Source: an uncultured Pelagibacteraceae bacterium
GTDB taxonomy: Bacteria; Pseudomonadota; Alphaproteobacteria; Pelagibacterales; Pelagibacteraceae
DNA length: 40,898 nucleotides
Direction of reading: 5' to 3'
Assembly (NCBI GenBank): GCA_902596045.1
Contig: CACJSJ010000009.1
Span: 1 to 40,898 of the forward strand
This document shows positions 1 through 8,449 of this stretch, piece by piece; the stretch's first letter is position 1; each line of letters begins with the position of its first letter. The notes under the pieces were generated by a model. It made no database searches, had not been told where the DNA came from, and saw only the letters and a list, made by a program, of their open reading frames with translations. The position numbers and the translations under genes are program-made.

Positions 1-918
1 ATTGTATGGTTAGATAGAAGAGTTTGGGCATTTGTACAAAAAAGACAGGGACCAAATGTAGTTGGCCCTTTTGGTTTATTGCAATCTTTAGCTGACGCAT
101 TAAAATATATATTTAAGGAAATTATTATTCCTTCAAGTTCCAATAAAGTAATTTTTATTTTAGCTCCTATTGTAACAATGACTTTAGCTTTAGTTGCGTG
201 GGCAGTAATACCATTTAGCCAAACACAAGTTATTGCAGACATTAATGTTGGAATTTTATATTTGTTTGCTGTTTCATCGTTAGGTGTGTATGGCATAATA
301 ATGGGTGGTTGGGCTTCAAATTCAAAATATCCTTTTTTAGGTGCGATTAGATCTGCTGCACAGATGGTTTCTTATGAAGTTTCTATTGGAATTATAATTA
401 TCAATGTTCTTTTATGTGTTGGGTCATTAAATTTAAGTGACATTGTACTGGCACAACAGAACTTATGGTTTGTAATACCTTTGTTTCCAATGTTTGTAAT
501 ATTCTTTATTTCGGCATTGGCAGAAACAAATAGACCACCTTTTGACCTTCCAGAAGCTGAAGCAGAATTAGTTGCAGGGTATCAAACAGAATATTCAGGA
601 ATGATGTATGCAATGTTTTGGTTAGGGGAATATGCAAATATACTTTTAATGTGCGCTTTAGGATCAATTTTATTTTTGGGAGGCTGGCTATCTCCAATTG
701 AATTATATCCATTTAACTTAGTACCTGGCGCACTTTGGTTAGCTTTTAAAATACTTTTTTTATTCATTCTTTTTGCATTAGTTAAAGCTACAGTCCCAAG
801 ATACAGATATGATCAACTAATGAGATTAGGTTGGAAGGTTTTTTTACCTTTATCTTTAATATGGGTTGTATTGACAGCAAGTTACTTATTTTATTTTAAC
901 TTATTACCAACTAACTAA
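1..918 (+). CDS. nuoH: NADH-quinone oxidoreductase subunit H (5'-truncated by window edge)
   Basis: Membrane subunit of respiratory complex I at the junction with the peripheral arm, forming much of the quinone-binding cavity. The reading frame is open from base 1, so the N-terminus lies outside the window and 305 residues are visible. The opening residues contain [20 protein letters not shown], the conserved NuoH loop ahead of 'LLQ.LADALK'. Further on are SYEVSIG and [21 protein letters not shown], the acidic quinone-site loop typical of the family. About seven hydrophobic segments follow one another. The stop codon abuts the nuoI start with no gap, consistent with the usual nuoGHIJKLMN order. 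A TTG at position 79 is an internal codon, not a start. Identification is firm. Confidence 0.97.
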   Translation: MVWLDRRVWAFVQKRQGPNVVGPFGLLQSLADALKYIFKEIIIPSSSNKVIFILAPIVTMTLALVAWAVIPFSQTQVIADINVGILYLFAVSSLGVYGIIMGGWASNSKYPFLGAIRSAAQMVSYEVSIGIIIINVLLCVGSLNLSDIVLAQQNLWFVIPLFPMFVIFFISALAETNRPPFDLPEAEAELVAGYQTEYSGMMYAMFWLGEYANILLMCALGSILFLGGWLSPIELYPFNLVPGALWLAFKILFLFILFALVKATVPRYRYDQLMRLGWKVFLPLSLIWVVLTASYLFYFNLLPTN

Positions 919-1404
919 ATGAAATTATCAAGATTTTTTAAAACAATTTTTATGACAGATTTTGTAGGGGGACTATTTATTGCCTCCAAAGAATTATTTA
1001 AGTCAAAAAAAACAATAAACTATCCATTTGAAAAAGGAAAAATCAGTCCTAGATTTAGAGGGGAGCATGCCTTACGTCGTTATCCAAATGGAGAAGAAAG
1101 ATGTATAGCTTGTAAGCTTTGTGAAGCTGTTTGTCCTGCTCAAGCGATTACAATTGAATCTGCACAACGTGAGGATGGCAGTCGTAAAACCACAAGATAT
1201 GATATTGATATGATGAAGTGTATTTACTGTGGTTTATGTGAAGAATCTTGTCCAGTAGATGCTATAGTACAAGGCCCTAATTTTGAATTTTCTACAGAAA
1301 CAAGAGAAGAGCTTTATTATACTAAAGAAAAATTATTAGATAACGGTGATAGATGGGAAAATGTTTTAGCTGCCAATATAAAAGCAGATAATCCTTATAG
1401 ATAA
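919..1404 (+). CDS. nuoI: NADH-quinone oxidoreductase subunit I (2x 4Fe-4S ferredoxin-like)
   Basis: Peripheral-arm subunit of complex I carrying the two tetranuclear clusters (N6a, N6b) that pass electrons towards N2. The 161-residue length is normal for alphaproteobacteria. Two CxxCxxCxxxCP motifs are intact: Cys62/65/68/72 ([12 protein letters not shown]) and Cys101/104/107/111 ([12 protein letters not shown]). The N-terminal amphipathic stretch (residues 1-30) and the [19 protein letters not shown] approach to the first cluster are typical. The start ATG directly follows the nuoH stop codon and no Shine-Dalgarno sequence is visible, so translation is probably coupled to nuoH. Six bases separate it from nuoJ. 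Confidence 0.98.
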   Translation: MKLSRFFKTIFMTDFVGGLFIASKELFKSKKTINYPFEKGKISPRFRGEHALRRYPNGEERCIACKLCEAVCPAQAITIESAQREDGSRKTTRYDIDMMKCIYCGLCEESCPVDAIVQGPNFEFSTETREELYYTKEKLLDNGDRWENVLAANIKADNPYR

Positions 1405-1410
1405 ATCACT

Positions 1411-2043
1411 ATGGCTCATGCGATTTTTTTTTATGTCTTTTCGACTATTGCAATAGTCTCAGCAATAATGGTTACTGCTTCAAAAAATACTGTTCACTCA
1501 GTTTTTTTTTTAATTCTGGATTTTATAAGTGTTTCATGTCTATTTATTATGATAGGAGCAGAATTTTTAGGAATGATAATGCTCATTGTTTACGTTGGAG
1601 CAGTTGCAGTCTTGTTCCTTTTTGTTGTTATGATGTTAAATGTTGCTCAACAAAAAAATCAATGGTTTTTATCTTCACAAAGCTCTCGACATATTCCTAT
1701 CGGTTTGATTATAGGTACAATTATATTTTTTGAATTAATTATTGTTATCGGAGGTTGGAAATATAAACCTGAGTTATTTAAAAAAACAAACTCAACATCA
1801 TCATTTGAAGGAATAAGCAATACTCATTCTTTAGGTCAGATTTTATACACAGATTACATTCATATATTTCAAATAAGTGGAATGATACTATTGGTTGCAA
1901 TGATAGGCGCAATAGTACTTACATTTCGTCAAAGAGAAGGGGTTAAAAAACAAAGTTATATAAAGCAAATTTCAAGAGAAAGGTCAGAGGGCGTGGAAGC
2001 TCTAGAAGTCCAATCTAATAAAGGAGTTAAAATAGATGATTGA
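1411..2043 (+). CDS. nuoJ: NADH-quinone oxidoreductase subunit J
   Basis: Integral membrane subunit of complex I; with NuoK, H and A it forms the hydrophobic link between the quinone site and the proton-pumping antiporter-like subunits. It has 210 residues and about five hydrophobic helices. The conserved third helix reads [18 protein letters not shown], with the glycine that gives the pi-bulge seen in NuoJ structures. The C-terminal tail ([16 protein letters not shown]) is the basic, cytoplasmic alphaproteobacterial type. Its last 8 bases overlap nuoK in another frame, so the two are probably translationally coupled. Confidence 0.96.
   Translation: MAHAIFFYVFSTIAIVSAIMVTASKNTVHSVFFLILDFISVSCLFIMIGAEFLGMIMLIVYVGAVAVLFLFVVMMLNVAQQKNQWFLSSQSSRHIPIGLIIGTIIFFELIIVIGGWKYKPELFKKTNSTSSFEGISNTHSLGQILYTDYIHIFQISGMILLVAMIGAIVLTFRQREGVKKQSYIKQISRERSEGVEALEVQSNKGVKIDD
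2021..2026 (+). promoter_or_regulatory. Shine-Dalgarno site for nuoK
   Basis: AAGGAG lies 9 bases before the nuoK ATG at 2036 and inside the end of nuoJ. It supports the chosen nuoK start and is one of the few strong Shine-Dalgarno sites in the window. Confidence 0.75.
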
Positions 2044-2347
2044 TATTGGTTTAGGACATTATTTAACTTTAGGTGCTATAATTTTCTCAATTGGAATAAT
2101 TGGTATCTTTCTTAATAGAAAAAACATTATTGTTATATTAATGAGTATTGAATTGATATTACTTGCTGTAAACATCAACTTAGTAGCTTTTTCTATTTAT
2201 TTGGGTGACTTGGCGGGACAAGTCTTTACCTTGTTTATTCTTACCGTTGCAGCTGCAGAAGCAGCCATAGGTTTGGCAATTATAGTTGTGTATTTCAGGA
2301 ACTCTGGAACAATACGAGTTGAAGAAATAGATAAGTTAAAAGGATAA
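2036..2347 (+). CDS. nuoK: NADH-quinone oxidoreductase subunit K
   Basis: Small membrane subunit of complex I (103 residues, three transmembrane helices), homologous to MrpC-type antiporter subunits and carrying acidic residues on the central proton axis. The first helix segment ([21 protein letters not shown]), [24 protein letters not shown] with its buried Glu, and [17 protein letters not shown] with a second Glu match the NuoK pattern. The start is set by an AAGGAG site 9 bases upstream and by matching length. It overlaps nuoJ by 8 bases and ends 2 bases before nuoL. Confidence 0.97.
   Translation: MIDIGLGHYLTLGAIIFSIGIIGIFLNRKNIIVILMSIELILLAVNINLVAFSIYLGDLAGQVFTLFILTVAAAEAAIGLAIIVVYFRNSGTIRVEEIDKLKG
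2338..2344 (+). promoter_or_regulatory. Shine-Dalgarno site for nuoL
   Basis: AAAAGGA lies 5 bases before the nuoL ATG at 2350 and spans the end of nuoK. It supports that start. Confidence 0.6.
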
Positions 2348-2349
2348 TC

Positions 2350-4260
2350 ATGGAATTATTAATTATATTTCTTCCACTTATTGCTTCAATTATATCTGGT
2401 TTTTTTGGAAAATTTATTGGGGACAGAAATTCTGAAATATTTACAAGTGTGCTTGTTTCAATTTCAGCACTTTTATCAATTCATGTTCTTTATCAAGTAA
2501 TTATAAATCAATACGAAGAAAATATTGTTATAGCTACCTGGATAAGCTCGGGATCACTTGATGTAAACTGGTCGATGTTAATTGATCCATTATCAGCTGT
2601 GATGTTAGTAGTTGTAACTTCTATATCTGCTTTAGTGCACATTTACTCAATTGGTTACATGTCTCAAGATCCTCATAAGCCAAGATTTATGGCTTATTTA
2701 TCTTTGTTTACATTTGCAATGTTGATGCTTGTAACTTCAGATAATTTTATTCAATTATTTTTTGGTTGGGAAGGTGTTGGTCTTTGTTCATACTTTCTTA
2801 TTGGTTTCTGGTTTAAAAAAGAAAGTGCAAATGCTGCAGCCATAAAAGCATTTGTTGTAAACAGAGTGGGTGACTTTGGTTTTGCTTTAGGAATTTTTTT
2901 AATATTTTATTTATTTGGAACTGTTAATTACTCAGAAGTATTTCAACAAATTCCAACAGTCGTAGATAAAAATTTATCCTTTTTAGGTTTTAATGTTAAA
3001 GCAATAGATTTAGTTTGTTTACTTTTGTTTGTTGGGGCAATGGGTAAATCTGCACAGATATTACTTCATACATGGCTACCTGATGCTATGGAAGGTCCGA
3101 CACCAGTTTCTGCATTGATTCATGCAGCAACGATGGTAACAGCTGGAGTTTTCTTAGTGGTAAGATGTTCTCCAATTTATGAATATTCACCATTAATACT
3201 AAATTTTATAGCTATTATTGGAATGACTACTGCTTTCTTTGCGGCAACAGTGGCACTAGTTCAAACAGATATAAAAAAAATAATTGCTTATTCTACGTGT
3301 AGCCAACTTGGTTATATGTTTTTTGCAGCTGGAGTAGGTGCTTATAATGTTGCTATGTTTCACTTATTTACTCACGCATTTTTCAAAGCTCTATTATTTT
3401 TAGGATCTGGTTCAGTAATCCACGCATTTAAAGATGAGCAAAATATAAATAATATGGGTGGTGTATGGAAAAAGTTACCATATACATATGCTTTAATGAT
3501 TATAGGAACACTTGCTTTAACAGGTTTTCCTTTTTTATCAGGATTTTATTCTAAAGATGCAATTATAGAATTTGCGTATTTAAGGGGAAATACCGTTGGC
3601 TATTATGCTGCTGGGATTGGAATAATTACAGCATTTTTAACATCTATTTATTCATGGAGATTAATTTTTAAAACTTTCCATGGAGAATATAATAATAAAG
3701 TTATCAATATAGATGAAACACACGAGTCTCCTTTGGTAATGCTTGTTCCTTTATTTATACTTTCATTAGGAGCAGTTTTTGCTGGTTTTTTATTTAAAGG
3801 GCTATTTATTGGTCATGGTGATAATTTATTCTGGGCAGAGTCTATCAAGTTTTTAGAGCCTTTAAGTACCGAACATCCTCCTTTATGGTTCCTATTTTTA
3901 ACACCATGTTTAGTTTTATTATCTATTCCAATTGCTTATTACTTATTTGTCAAAAACAAAGAACTACCCAATGTAATAGTATCGATGAATAAACCCTTAT
4001 ATAATTTTTTAGTTAACAAATGGTATTTCGATGAATTATATGACGTGTTGTTTATCAAATCTTCAAAAAAACTAGGCTTATTTTTATGGAAATTCTGCGA
4101 TGGAACTATAATCGATGGTTTTGGTCCTGATGGAATTTCTTCTTTCATAAAAAAATGTTCAATTAAAGCAACTAAATTTCAAAGTGGTTTTATTTATCAA
4201 TATGCATTTGTAATGCTGCTAGGTTTCTCTGCTTTACTAACCTTTTTAATAGTTAAATAA
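2350..4260 (+). CDS. nuoL: NADH-quinone oxidoreductase subunit L
   Basis: Distal antiporter-like proton-pumping subunit of complex I. At 636 residues it has a normal length, and it includes the long C-terminal amphipathic helix and final membrane segment that clamp NuoM and NuoN. The key pumping residues are visible: the TM5 glutamate at about residue 141 (FGWEGVGLCSY) and the TM7 lysine at about 233 (GAMGKSAQ), followed by LLHTWLPDAMEGPTPVSALIHAATMV, the proton_antipo_M signature. KKIIAYSTCSQLGYMF and LTGFPFLSGFYSKD are also family motifs. The final base of its stop codon is the first base of nuoM (TAATG). Confidence 0.98.
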   Translation: MELLIIFLPLIASIISGFFGKFIGDRNSEIFTSVLVSISALLSIHVLYQVIINQYEENIVIATWISSGSLDVNWSMLIDPLSAVMLVVVTSISALVHIYSIGYMSQDPHKPRFMAYLSLFTFAMLMLVTSDNFIQLFFGWEGVGLCSYFLIGFWFKKESANAAAIKAFVVNRVGDFGFALGIFLIFYLFGTVNYSEVFQQIPTVVDKNLSFLGFNVKAIDLVCLLLFVGAMGKSAQILLHTWLPDAMEGPTPVSALIHAATMVTAGVFLVVRCSPIYEYSPLILNFIAIIGMTTAFFAATVALVQTDIKKIIAYSTCSQLGYMFFAAGVGAYNVAMFHLFTHAFFKALLFLGSGSVIHAFKDEQNINNMGGVWKKLPYTYALMIIGTLALTGFPFLSGFYSKDAIIEFAYLRGNTVGYYAAGIGIITAFLTSIYSWRLIFKTFHGEYNNKVINIDETHESPLVMLVPLFILSLGAVFAGFLFKGLFIGHGDNLFWAESIKFLEPLSTEHPPLWFLFLTPCLVLLSIPIAYYLFVKNKELPNVIVSMNKPLYNFLVNKWYFDELYDVLFIKSSKKLGLFLWKFCDGTIIDGFGPDGISSFIKKCSIKATKFQSGFIYQYAFVMLLGFSALLTFLIVK

Positions 4261-5741
4261 TGAATTTTCCTATTCTGTCATCTTTAATATTATTGCCAAC
4301 AATTGGTGCTTTATTTTTATTTTTTACAAAAAATAAGGAAGGAAATGATTTAACATTTAAATATGTAGCGTTATTTACTTCTGTTGTTAATTTTTTAATC
4401 TCTATTTACCTGTGGATTTCTTTTGATCAATCTACATCTAGTTTTCAATTTATAGAAGAAAGAAAATGGATTGAAGGGTTTATAAATTATAAAGTTGGAG
4501 TAGATGGTATTTCAATTTTATTTATTATATTAACTACATTTATAACTCCACTTTGTATTATATCTGTAAATAATTCTGTTAAAAATAGAGTAAGAGATTT
4601 TTTAATTGCAATTCTAATCATGGAAAGCTTCATGATTGGTGTTTTTTGCGCACTTGATTTAGTAGTATTTTATTTATTTTTTGAAGCTGGATTAATCCCT
4701 ATGTTTTTAATAATAGGAATTTGGGGTGGTGAAAGAAGAGTATATTCTGCATTTAAATTTTTTTTATATACATTGTTAGGATCTGTTTTGATGTTGGTTG
4801 CAATAATTTCAATTTATTGGATTACAGGAACAACTGACGTGGTTCAACTATATGAAATTGGTATTGATGTTAAATATCAAAATCTATTGTGGTTAGCATT
4901 TTTTAGTTCATTTGCTGTTAAAACACCTATGTGGCCAGTTCATACATGGTTACCAGATGCACATGTTGAGGCTCCTACTGCTGGATCTGTTTTGTTAGCT
5001 GCCATATTATTAAAGATGGCTGGATATGGATTTATAAGATTTTCTTTAGGTCTTTTCCCGATCGCATCTGAAGTATTTACACCATTAATTTACACCTTGA
5101 GTATTATAGCAATTATATTTACTTCACTGATAGCTTTAATGCAGGAAGATATGAAAAAGTTAATTGCTTATTCATCAGTTGCACATATGGGTTTTGTAAC
5201 TTTAGGAATATTTACTTTGCAACAACAAGGAATTGAAGGAAGTATAATTCAAATGATTAGCCACGGATTAGTTTCAGCAGCATTATTTTTAACTGTTGGT
5301 GTAGTTTATGACAGAATGCATTCTAGATTGATAAGTACATATGGTGGACTAGTTTCTGTAATTCCAAAATATTCAATATTGTTCATGTTATTTGCTTTGG
5401 CATCTCTAGGTTTACCTGGAACCAGTGGTTTTATTGGTGAGTTTTTAATATTAATGGGAGCTTTTAAAGATAATTTTTTAGTGGCTGTTATAGCAAGTAT
5501 TGGGGTTATTTTAGGAGCTGCATACATGTTGTGGCTTTATAAAAGAGTAGTATTTGGAAAATTAATAAACGAAGATCTTAAAAAAATTTTAGATTTAAAT
5601 CGATCCGAATACTTTATTTTAAGTTGTTTAGCTGCACCAATCTTGTTTTTTGGTTTTTATCCTGATCCATTAATCAACACTATTGAAGTTTCTGTTACTG
5701 ATTTAATTAATATGCATAACACAAATATAGCTAGTAAATAA
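4260..5741 (+). CDS. nuoM: NADH-quinone oxidoreductase subunit M
   Basis: Middle antiporter-like subunit of complex I, 493 residues with about 14 transmembrane helices. The conserved TM5 glutamate is at about residue 142 (YLFFEAGLIPMFLIIGIWGG). The TM7 lysine lies in FAVKTPMWPVHTWLPDAHVEAPTAGSVLLA, which distinguishes NuoM from NuoL (the HVEAPTAGSV ending). MKKLIAYSSVAHMG and LPGTSGFIGEF are further family motifs. It shares one base with the nuoL stop and ends one base before nuoN. No gene is inserted in the operon at this point. Confidence 0.98.
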   Translation: MNFPILSSLILLPTIGALFLFFTKNKEGNDLTFKYVALFTSVVNFLISIYLWISFDQSTSSFQFIEERKWIEGFINYKVGVDGISILFIILTTFITPLCIISVNNSVKNRVRDFLIAILIMESFMIGVFCALDLVVFYLFFEAGLIPMFLIIGIWGGERRVYSAFKFFLYTLLGSVLMLVAIISIYWITGTTDVVQLYEIGIDVKYQNLLWLAFFSSFAVKTPMWPVHTWLPDAHVEAPTAGSVLLAAILLKMAGYGFIRFSLGLFPIASEVFTPLIYTLSIIAIIFTSLIALMQEDMKKLIAYSSVAHMGFVTLGIFTLQQQGIEGSIIQMISHGLVSAALFLTVGVVYDRMHSRLISTYGGLVSVIPKYSILFMLFALASLGLPGTSGFIGEFLILMGAFKDNFLVAVIASIGVILGAAYMLWLYKRVVFGKLINEDLKKILDLNRSEYFILSCLAAPILFFGFYPDPLINTIEVSVTDLINMHNTNIASK

Positions 5742-5742
5742 T

Positions 5743-7161
5743 ATGGAAAATTTAAATTTAGTATTACCTGAAATTTTTATCTCACTCTCAATAATGTTTT
5801 TACTTGTTTTGGGTGTTTTTAAAAAAGATAGTTCAAAAATTATTTTTAATTTTTCTTTGTTTGCAATTTTAATTACTACAACAATAACAATAAATGAAAC
5901 TTTCTCAATAACTAGAGAAACTTTATTTAATGAAAGTGTTGTGATTGACAGAATGTCTTCACTAATGAAAATTATAACTTTAGTTGGAGGTTTTTTAGTT
6001 TTGATTATTTCATCAAGCTATTTAAAAACTTTTAAAATATATAATATAGAATACCCAATTCTTATTTTGAGTTCTATTCTAGGTATGATGGTAATGATTA
6101 GCTCAAATGATTTAATTGTTTTTTATATGGGTTTAGAATTACAATCATTAGCTCTTTATGTTCTAGCCACATATAATAGAGATCAATTAAAATCATCCGA
6201 AGCTGGTTTAAAATATTTTGTTTTAAGCGCGTTATCGTCAGGATTATTGTTGTATGGATGTTCATTGATATATGGTTTTTCTGGTTCAACTAATTTTGAT
6301 ATAATATCAAATCAACTAAATTCTGATGAATATGTTTTAACATTTGGAATTGTATTTATCTTGGTTGGTTTAGCATTCAAAATTTCTGCAGTTCCATTTC
6401 ATATGTGGGCACCTGATGTTTATGAGGGATCTCCAACAACCGTAACATTATTTTTTACAATAGTGCCAAAAATAGCTGCCTTGACTGTATTTATAAGATT
6501 TTTATATGTTCCTTTTTTAAATTTAATTGATCAATGGCAAATGATAATTGTTTTCTTATCAATTGCTTCGATGATTTTTGGAGCAGTTGCTGCAATAGGA
6601 CAAACTAATATTAAAAGACTAATAGCTTACAGTTCTATTAGTCATATTGGTTATACATTAGCAGGACTAGCTACTGTATCAAATGAAGGAATACAAAGTT
6701 CAATAATCTATATTTCAATATATGTTGTTATGAATTTAGCACTTTTTTCTTGTCTATTGATGCTAAGAAGAAAGGATCAATATTATGAGGATATTGATGA
6801 TCTCTCAGGATTATCAAAAAACCATCCACTATTATCTTTATGTTTACTTGTAATACTATTTTCTTTAGCTGGCATACCTCCTCTAGCTGGTTTCTTTGCA
6901 AAATTTTATGTTTTTAAAGCAGTTTTAGAACAATCAATGTACTTCTTGGCTATAGTTGGACTTTTATCCACTGTAGTGGCAGCTTTCTATTACTTAAGAA
7001 TTATTAAAATAATTTATTTTGATAAAGAAAAAGAAAAGTATGACAGCGATCATAGTTTATGGTTAAAATTTTCTCTTGCATCTTCAACTATATTAATTCT
7101 TTTATACTTCATATTTCCAAGTCAGTTAATTGAAGTTGTATCTAGAATTAATATTATTTAA
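5743..7161 (+). CDS. nuoN: NADH-quinone oxidoreductase subunit N
   Basis: Third antiporter-like subunit of complex I (472 residues). The TM5 glutamate is at about residue 132 (YMGLELQSLALYVLATYNRD), where the ELQSL form is diagnostic of NuoN. The TM7 lysine is in AFKISAVPFHMWAPDVYEGSPT. IKRLIAYSSISHIGY and LAGIPPLAGFFAKFYVF are also present. This is the last nuo gene. Its final base is the first base of the biotin ligase gene, so the complex I operon appears to run straight into the next metabolic block without a visible terminator. Confidence 0.98.
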   Translation: MENLNLVLPEIFISLSIMFLLVLGVFKKDSSKIIFNFSLFAILITTTITINETFSITRETLFNESVVIDRMSSLMKIITLVGGFLVLIISSSYLKTFKIYNIEYPILILSSILGMMVMISSNDLIVFYMGLELQSLALYVLATYNRDQLKSSEAGLKYFVLSALSSGLLLYGCSLIYGFSGSTNFDIISNQLNSDEYVLTFGIVFILVGLAFKISAVPFHMWAPDVYEGSPTTVTLFFTIVPKIAALTVFIRFLYVPFLNLIDQWQMIIVFLSIASMIFGAVAAIGQTNIKRLIAYSSISHIGYTLAGLATVSNEGIQSSIIYISIYVVMNLALFSCLLMLRRKDQYYEDIDDLSGLSKNHPLLSLCLLVILFSLAGIPPLAGFFAKFYVFKAVLEQSMYFLAIVGLLSTVVAAFYYLRIIKIIYFDKEKEKYDSDHSLWLKFSLASSTILILLYFIFPSQLIEVVSRINII

Positions 7162-7700
7162 TGAAATTAAAGAAATTTAAATATAAAAAAGTAAAAAGCA
7201 CTAATGATACTGCTATAAAACTTATTAAAAGTAAAAATTTTAAATCTGGTATAGTCATTGCCGAAACTCAATCAAAAGGAAAAGGACGTTATGGAAGAAA
7301 TTGGATTTCATATAAAGGAAATCTATCCGCTACAATTTTTCATGAGTTAAATTTATCTAATTTATCAATTTCCAGGATTACAAAGATTAACTGTTTATTG
7401 GTTAAGAAATTATTATTAAGATATACAAAAAAAAAAATTACTTTTAAAAAACCAAATGATTTATTAATTGAAAAAAAAAAAATCAGTGGAATTCTTCAAG
7501 AAATAATATCATTTTCAAATAAAAAGTTTTTAATAACCGGTATAGGTATAAATTTGATAAAAAATCCAATTATTAAAAATTATTCAACAACTAATTTATA
7601 TGAATTAACTAAGAAAAATATTACTAAATCAAAAGTAGAAAATAATTTAAAACAAATTTTTGAAAAAAATCTGACAAAAATGTATAAATTGAATAATTGA
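7161..7700 (+). CDS. birA: Biotin--[acetyl-CoA-carboxylase] ligase, catalytic domain only
   Basis: Activates biotin to biotinyl-5'-AMP and attaches it to the biotin carboxyl carrier protein. STNDTA near residues 14-19 and GKGRYGRNW near 40-48 form the biotinyl-AMP binding loop (family GRGRxGRxW). PNDLLIEKKKISGIL near 98-112 contains the family lysine of KxxGIL, and GIGINL follows. The protein has only 179 residues. It lacks the N-terminal helix-turn-helix of the E. coli bifunctional repressor, as is usual in alphaproteobacteria, and it also appears to lack the small SH3-like C-terminal domain. The tryptophan of the common KWPND motif is Lys97 here. The position between nuoN and coaX is the conserved alphaproteobacterial one. 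Confidence 0.9.
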   Translation: MKLKKFKYKKVKSTNDTAIKLIKSKNFKSGIVIAETQSKGKGRYGRNWISYKGNLSATIFHELNLSNLSISRITKINCLLVKKLLLRYTKKKITFKKPNDLLIEKKKISGILQEIISFSNKKFLITGIGINLIKNPIIKNYSTTNLYELTKKNITKSKVENNLKQIFEKNLTKMYKLNN

Positions 7701-7701
7701 A

Positions 7702-8448
7702 ATGTATATTTTAGGAGACATAGGAAACACTGAAACTAAGTTATATTTAGTTTCTAAAAATAATAAAATTTTGAAAAAAATTACTTTAATTTCGAAAAAA
7801 GTAAATATAAGAAGCTTGAATAATTTATTTATAAAAAATAAACTTCATTTTAATAAGATTGAAAAAATTCTTTTTTGCAGTGTTGTTCCAAAATCATTTA
7901 AGATAATTAAAAAATTTTTATCAAAAAAAACAAAAGTTAAATGTCATGAAGTAAAAAATTTGAATCTTAAATCTCTAATTAAAATAAAGGTTGATTTTAA
8001 ACAAGTAGGATCTGACAGGATTACAAATTCTATAAGTCTCATGAACAAAAAAAATAATTATATTATTTTAGATTTTGGAACTGCTACAACATTTGATGTT
8101 TTGGTCAATAATACATATATTGGAGGTATTATTGCTCCAGGTGTTAAATTATCTTTAAACACCCTCTCTAATAAAGCAACTTTAATTCCTAAAATTGAAT
8201 TAAAAAAAAGTAATAAAGTAATAGGAAAAAACACTATCTCAGCAGTAAGATCGGGTTTTTTTTGGGGATATGCAGGTTTGATTGATAATATTATTGATTT
8301 AATCAAGAAAGAAACTAGAAAATCTTTTAAAGTTATATTAACTGGTGGTTTTTCAGATTTATTTAAAAATTCAATTAAAACAAAAGTTATTCAAAATAAA
8401 GATATTACAATAAAGGGTCTAATTAAAATCTCAAAATTAATTTTATAA
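7702..8448 (+). CDS. coaX: Type III pantothenate kinase
   Basis: First committed step of coenzyme A synthesis: phosphorylates pantothenate. CoaX enzymes belong to the ASKHA fold and need a monovalent cation. The N-terminal phosphate loop GDIGNTETKLYLV holds the catalytic-type Asp6. VGSDRITNSISL and LDFGTATTFDVLV (second phosphate loop) follow, then GGIIAPGVKLSLNTL and RSGFFWGYAGLID. Length is 248 residues, normal for the family. It starts one base after birA and ends one base before rnj. The nuoN-birA-coaX-rnj order is a widespread alphaproteobacterial arrangement, which supports the call independently of the motifs. Confidence 0.95.
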   Translation: MYILGDIGNTETKLYLVSKNNKILKKITLISKKVNIRSLNNLFIKNKLHFNKIEKILFCSVVPKSFKIIKKFLSKKTKVKCHEVKNLNLKSLIKIKVDFKQVGSDRITNSISLMNKKNNYIILDFGTATTFDVLVNNTYIGGIIAPGVKLSLNTLSNKATLIPKIELKKSNKVIGKNTISAVRSGFFWGYAGLIDNIIDLIKKETRKSFKVILTGGFSDLFKNSIKTKVIQNKDITIKGLIKISKLIL

Positions 8449-8449
8449 T

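Noticed and set aside
79-81. TTG as a start codon for nuoH
   Set aside because: The frame is open to base 1 and the upstream residues match the conserved NuoH loop, so the gene simply begins outside the window.
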